Shown here piece after piece: positions 63,818 to 64,000 of a stretch of 64,000 nt of DNA (within the stretch, counting starts at the first letter, position 1; every line of letters starts with the position of its first letter). Origin of the DNA: Streptomyces sp. NBC_00620 (GTDB lineage Bacteria > Actinomycetota > Actinomycetes > Streptomycetales > Streptomycetaceae); contig NZ_JAPENY010000001.1 in the NCBI RefSeq assembly GCF_026341825.1, positions 682,001 through 746,000 of the forward strand, given 5' to 3'. Both the position numbers and the translations under genes were made by a program. Under the pieces are notes generated by a model that was not told the DNA's origin, ran no database searches, and saw nothing but the letters and a program-made list of their open reading frames with translations.

Positions 63818-64000
63818 CCACCCACCAGGGCGACGAGCTTGAGAAACGTGACCTCGGTGCCCATCAGCAGCTCGATCTCCTCGTCGAGATCGGTCACTTG
63901 CCGGTCCCCGACGAGCAGCAGGAAACCATTGCCCGCGAACGCCTTGAGCGCCAGCTCGGTCTGGGCATCGGGATCTATACGCCGCGGAGTCCGCAACGCG
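63814..64000 (-). CDS. C-terminal end of a gene running off the window
   Basis: Open frame with no in-frame stop up to the window edge; 61 codons are visible. The sequence ends ...EEIELLMGTEVTFLKLVALVGG with ATGA coupling to the DUF4132 gene. No family recognised from this part. A TTG at 63996 could be a start, but the frame remains open beyond it, so the gene probably continues upstream. Confidence 0.6.
   Translation of the reverse strand, partial: ALRTPRRIDPDAQTELALKAFAGNGFLLLVGDRQVTDLDEEIELLMGTEVTFLKLVALVGG

Overview
The window is high-GC actinobacterial DNA, almost certainly from a Streptomyces chromosome core region. Evidence: strong third-position GC bias, GTG/TTG starts, lipoprotein and ECF-sigma content, and a gene order (sdhCDAB, paired ECF sigma genes, a nonulosonate wall-polymer locus, then BMP-type nucleoside ABC transporter-cdd-deoA) that I remember from the SCO485x-SCO489x part of S. 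coelicolor. That comparison is from memory, not a search. No tRNA, rRNA, CRISPR array, insertion sequence or prophage was found.

Layout. (1) 0-10 kb, minus strand: a nucleoside uptake and salvage block. Two paralogous BMP/PnrA-like lipoproteins and an M20 amidohydrolase lie upstream of a translationally coupled ATPase-permease-permease-cdd-deoA operon; three upstream regions share an ACGCGCGTAG element. (2) 10-13.5 kb: an ECF (SigE-type) sigma factor with a membrane partner, and LtrA. (3) 13.6-32.2 kb: a glycopolymer locus of about 14 genes in divergent and convergent blocks. It encodes NeuB, a fused CMP-nonulosonate cytidylyltransferase/HAD phosphatase, a polysialyltransferase-like enzyme, a GT29 sialyltransferase-like enzyme with TPR-like N-terminus, a GT8-TPR-pyruvyltransferase-like fusion, GT2 enzymes, GtrA, a GT-C membrane enzyme, an FAD enzyme, an acyltransferase and a methyltransferase. 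The absence of a UDP-GlcNAc epimerase and the fused phosphatase suggest a Kdn-type polymer (teichulosonic acid). (4) 32.2-37.7 kb: TetR/FAD-monooxygenase pair with two clear operators, a LysE exporter, a stand-alone acyl-CoA mutase large subunit and an L,D-transpeptidase lipoprotein. (5) 38-42.2 kb: two paralogous ECF sigma/membrane-partner pairs, with expanded low-complexity regions. (6) 42.4-49.4 kb: accessory-looking stretch with a VapBC module, a possible fused immunity protein (YezG-like + SUKH + leucine-rich repeats), a large secreted PGRP amidase with FG-GAP repeats, and two small paralogous genes flanking these. (7) 49.5-54 kb: DUF4328-type membrane protein, GH20 hexosaminidase lipoprotein-like enzyme, a large nested inverted repeat, and a degenerate OHCU-decarboxylase-like gene. 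(8) 54.1-57.6 kb: sdhCDAB. (9) 57.6-64 kb: HEAT-like protein, two TM2-domain proteins with DUF2752, a DsbA-like lipoprotein, a DUF4132 protein and the 3' end of a further coupled gene.

Start codons given here were often moved inward from the longest open frame, using ribosome-binding sites and overlaps with neighbours; each such choice is stated in the entry.
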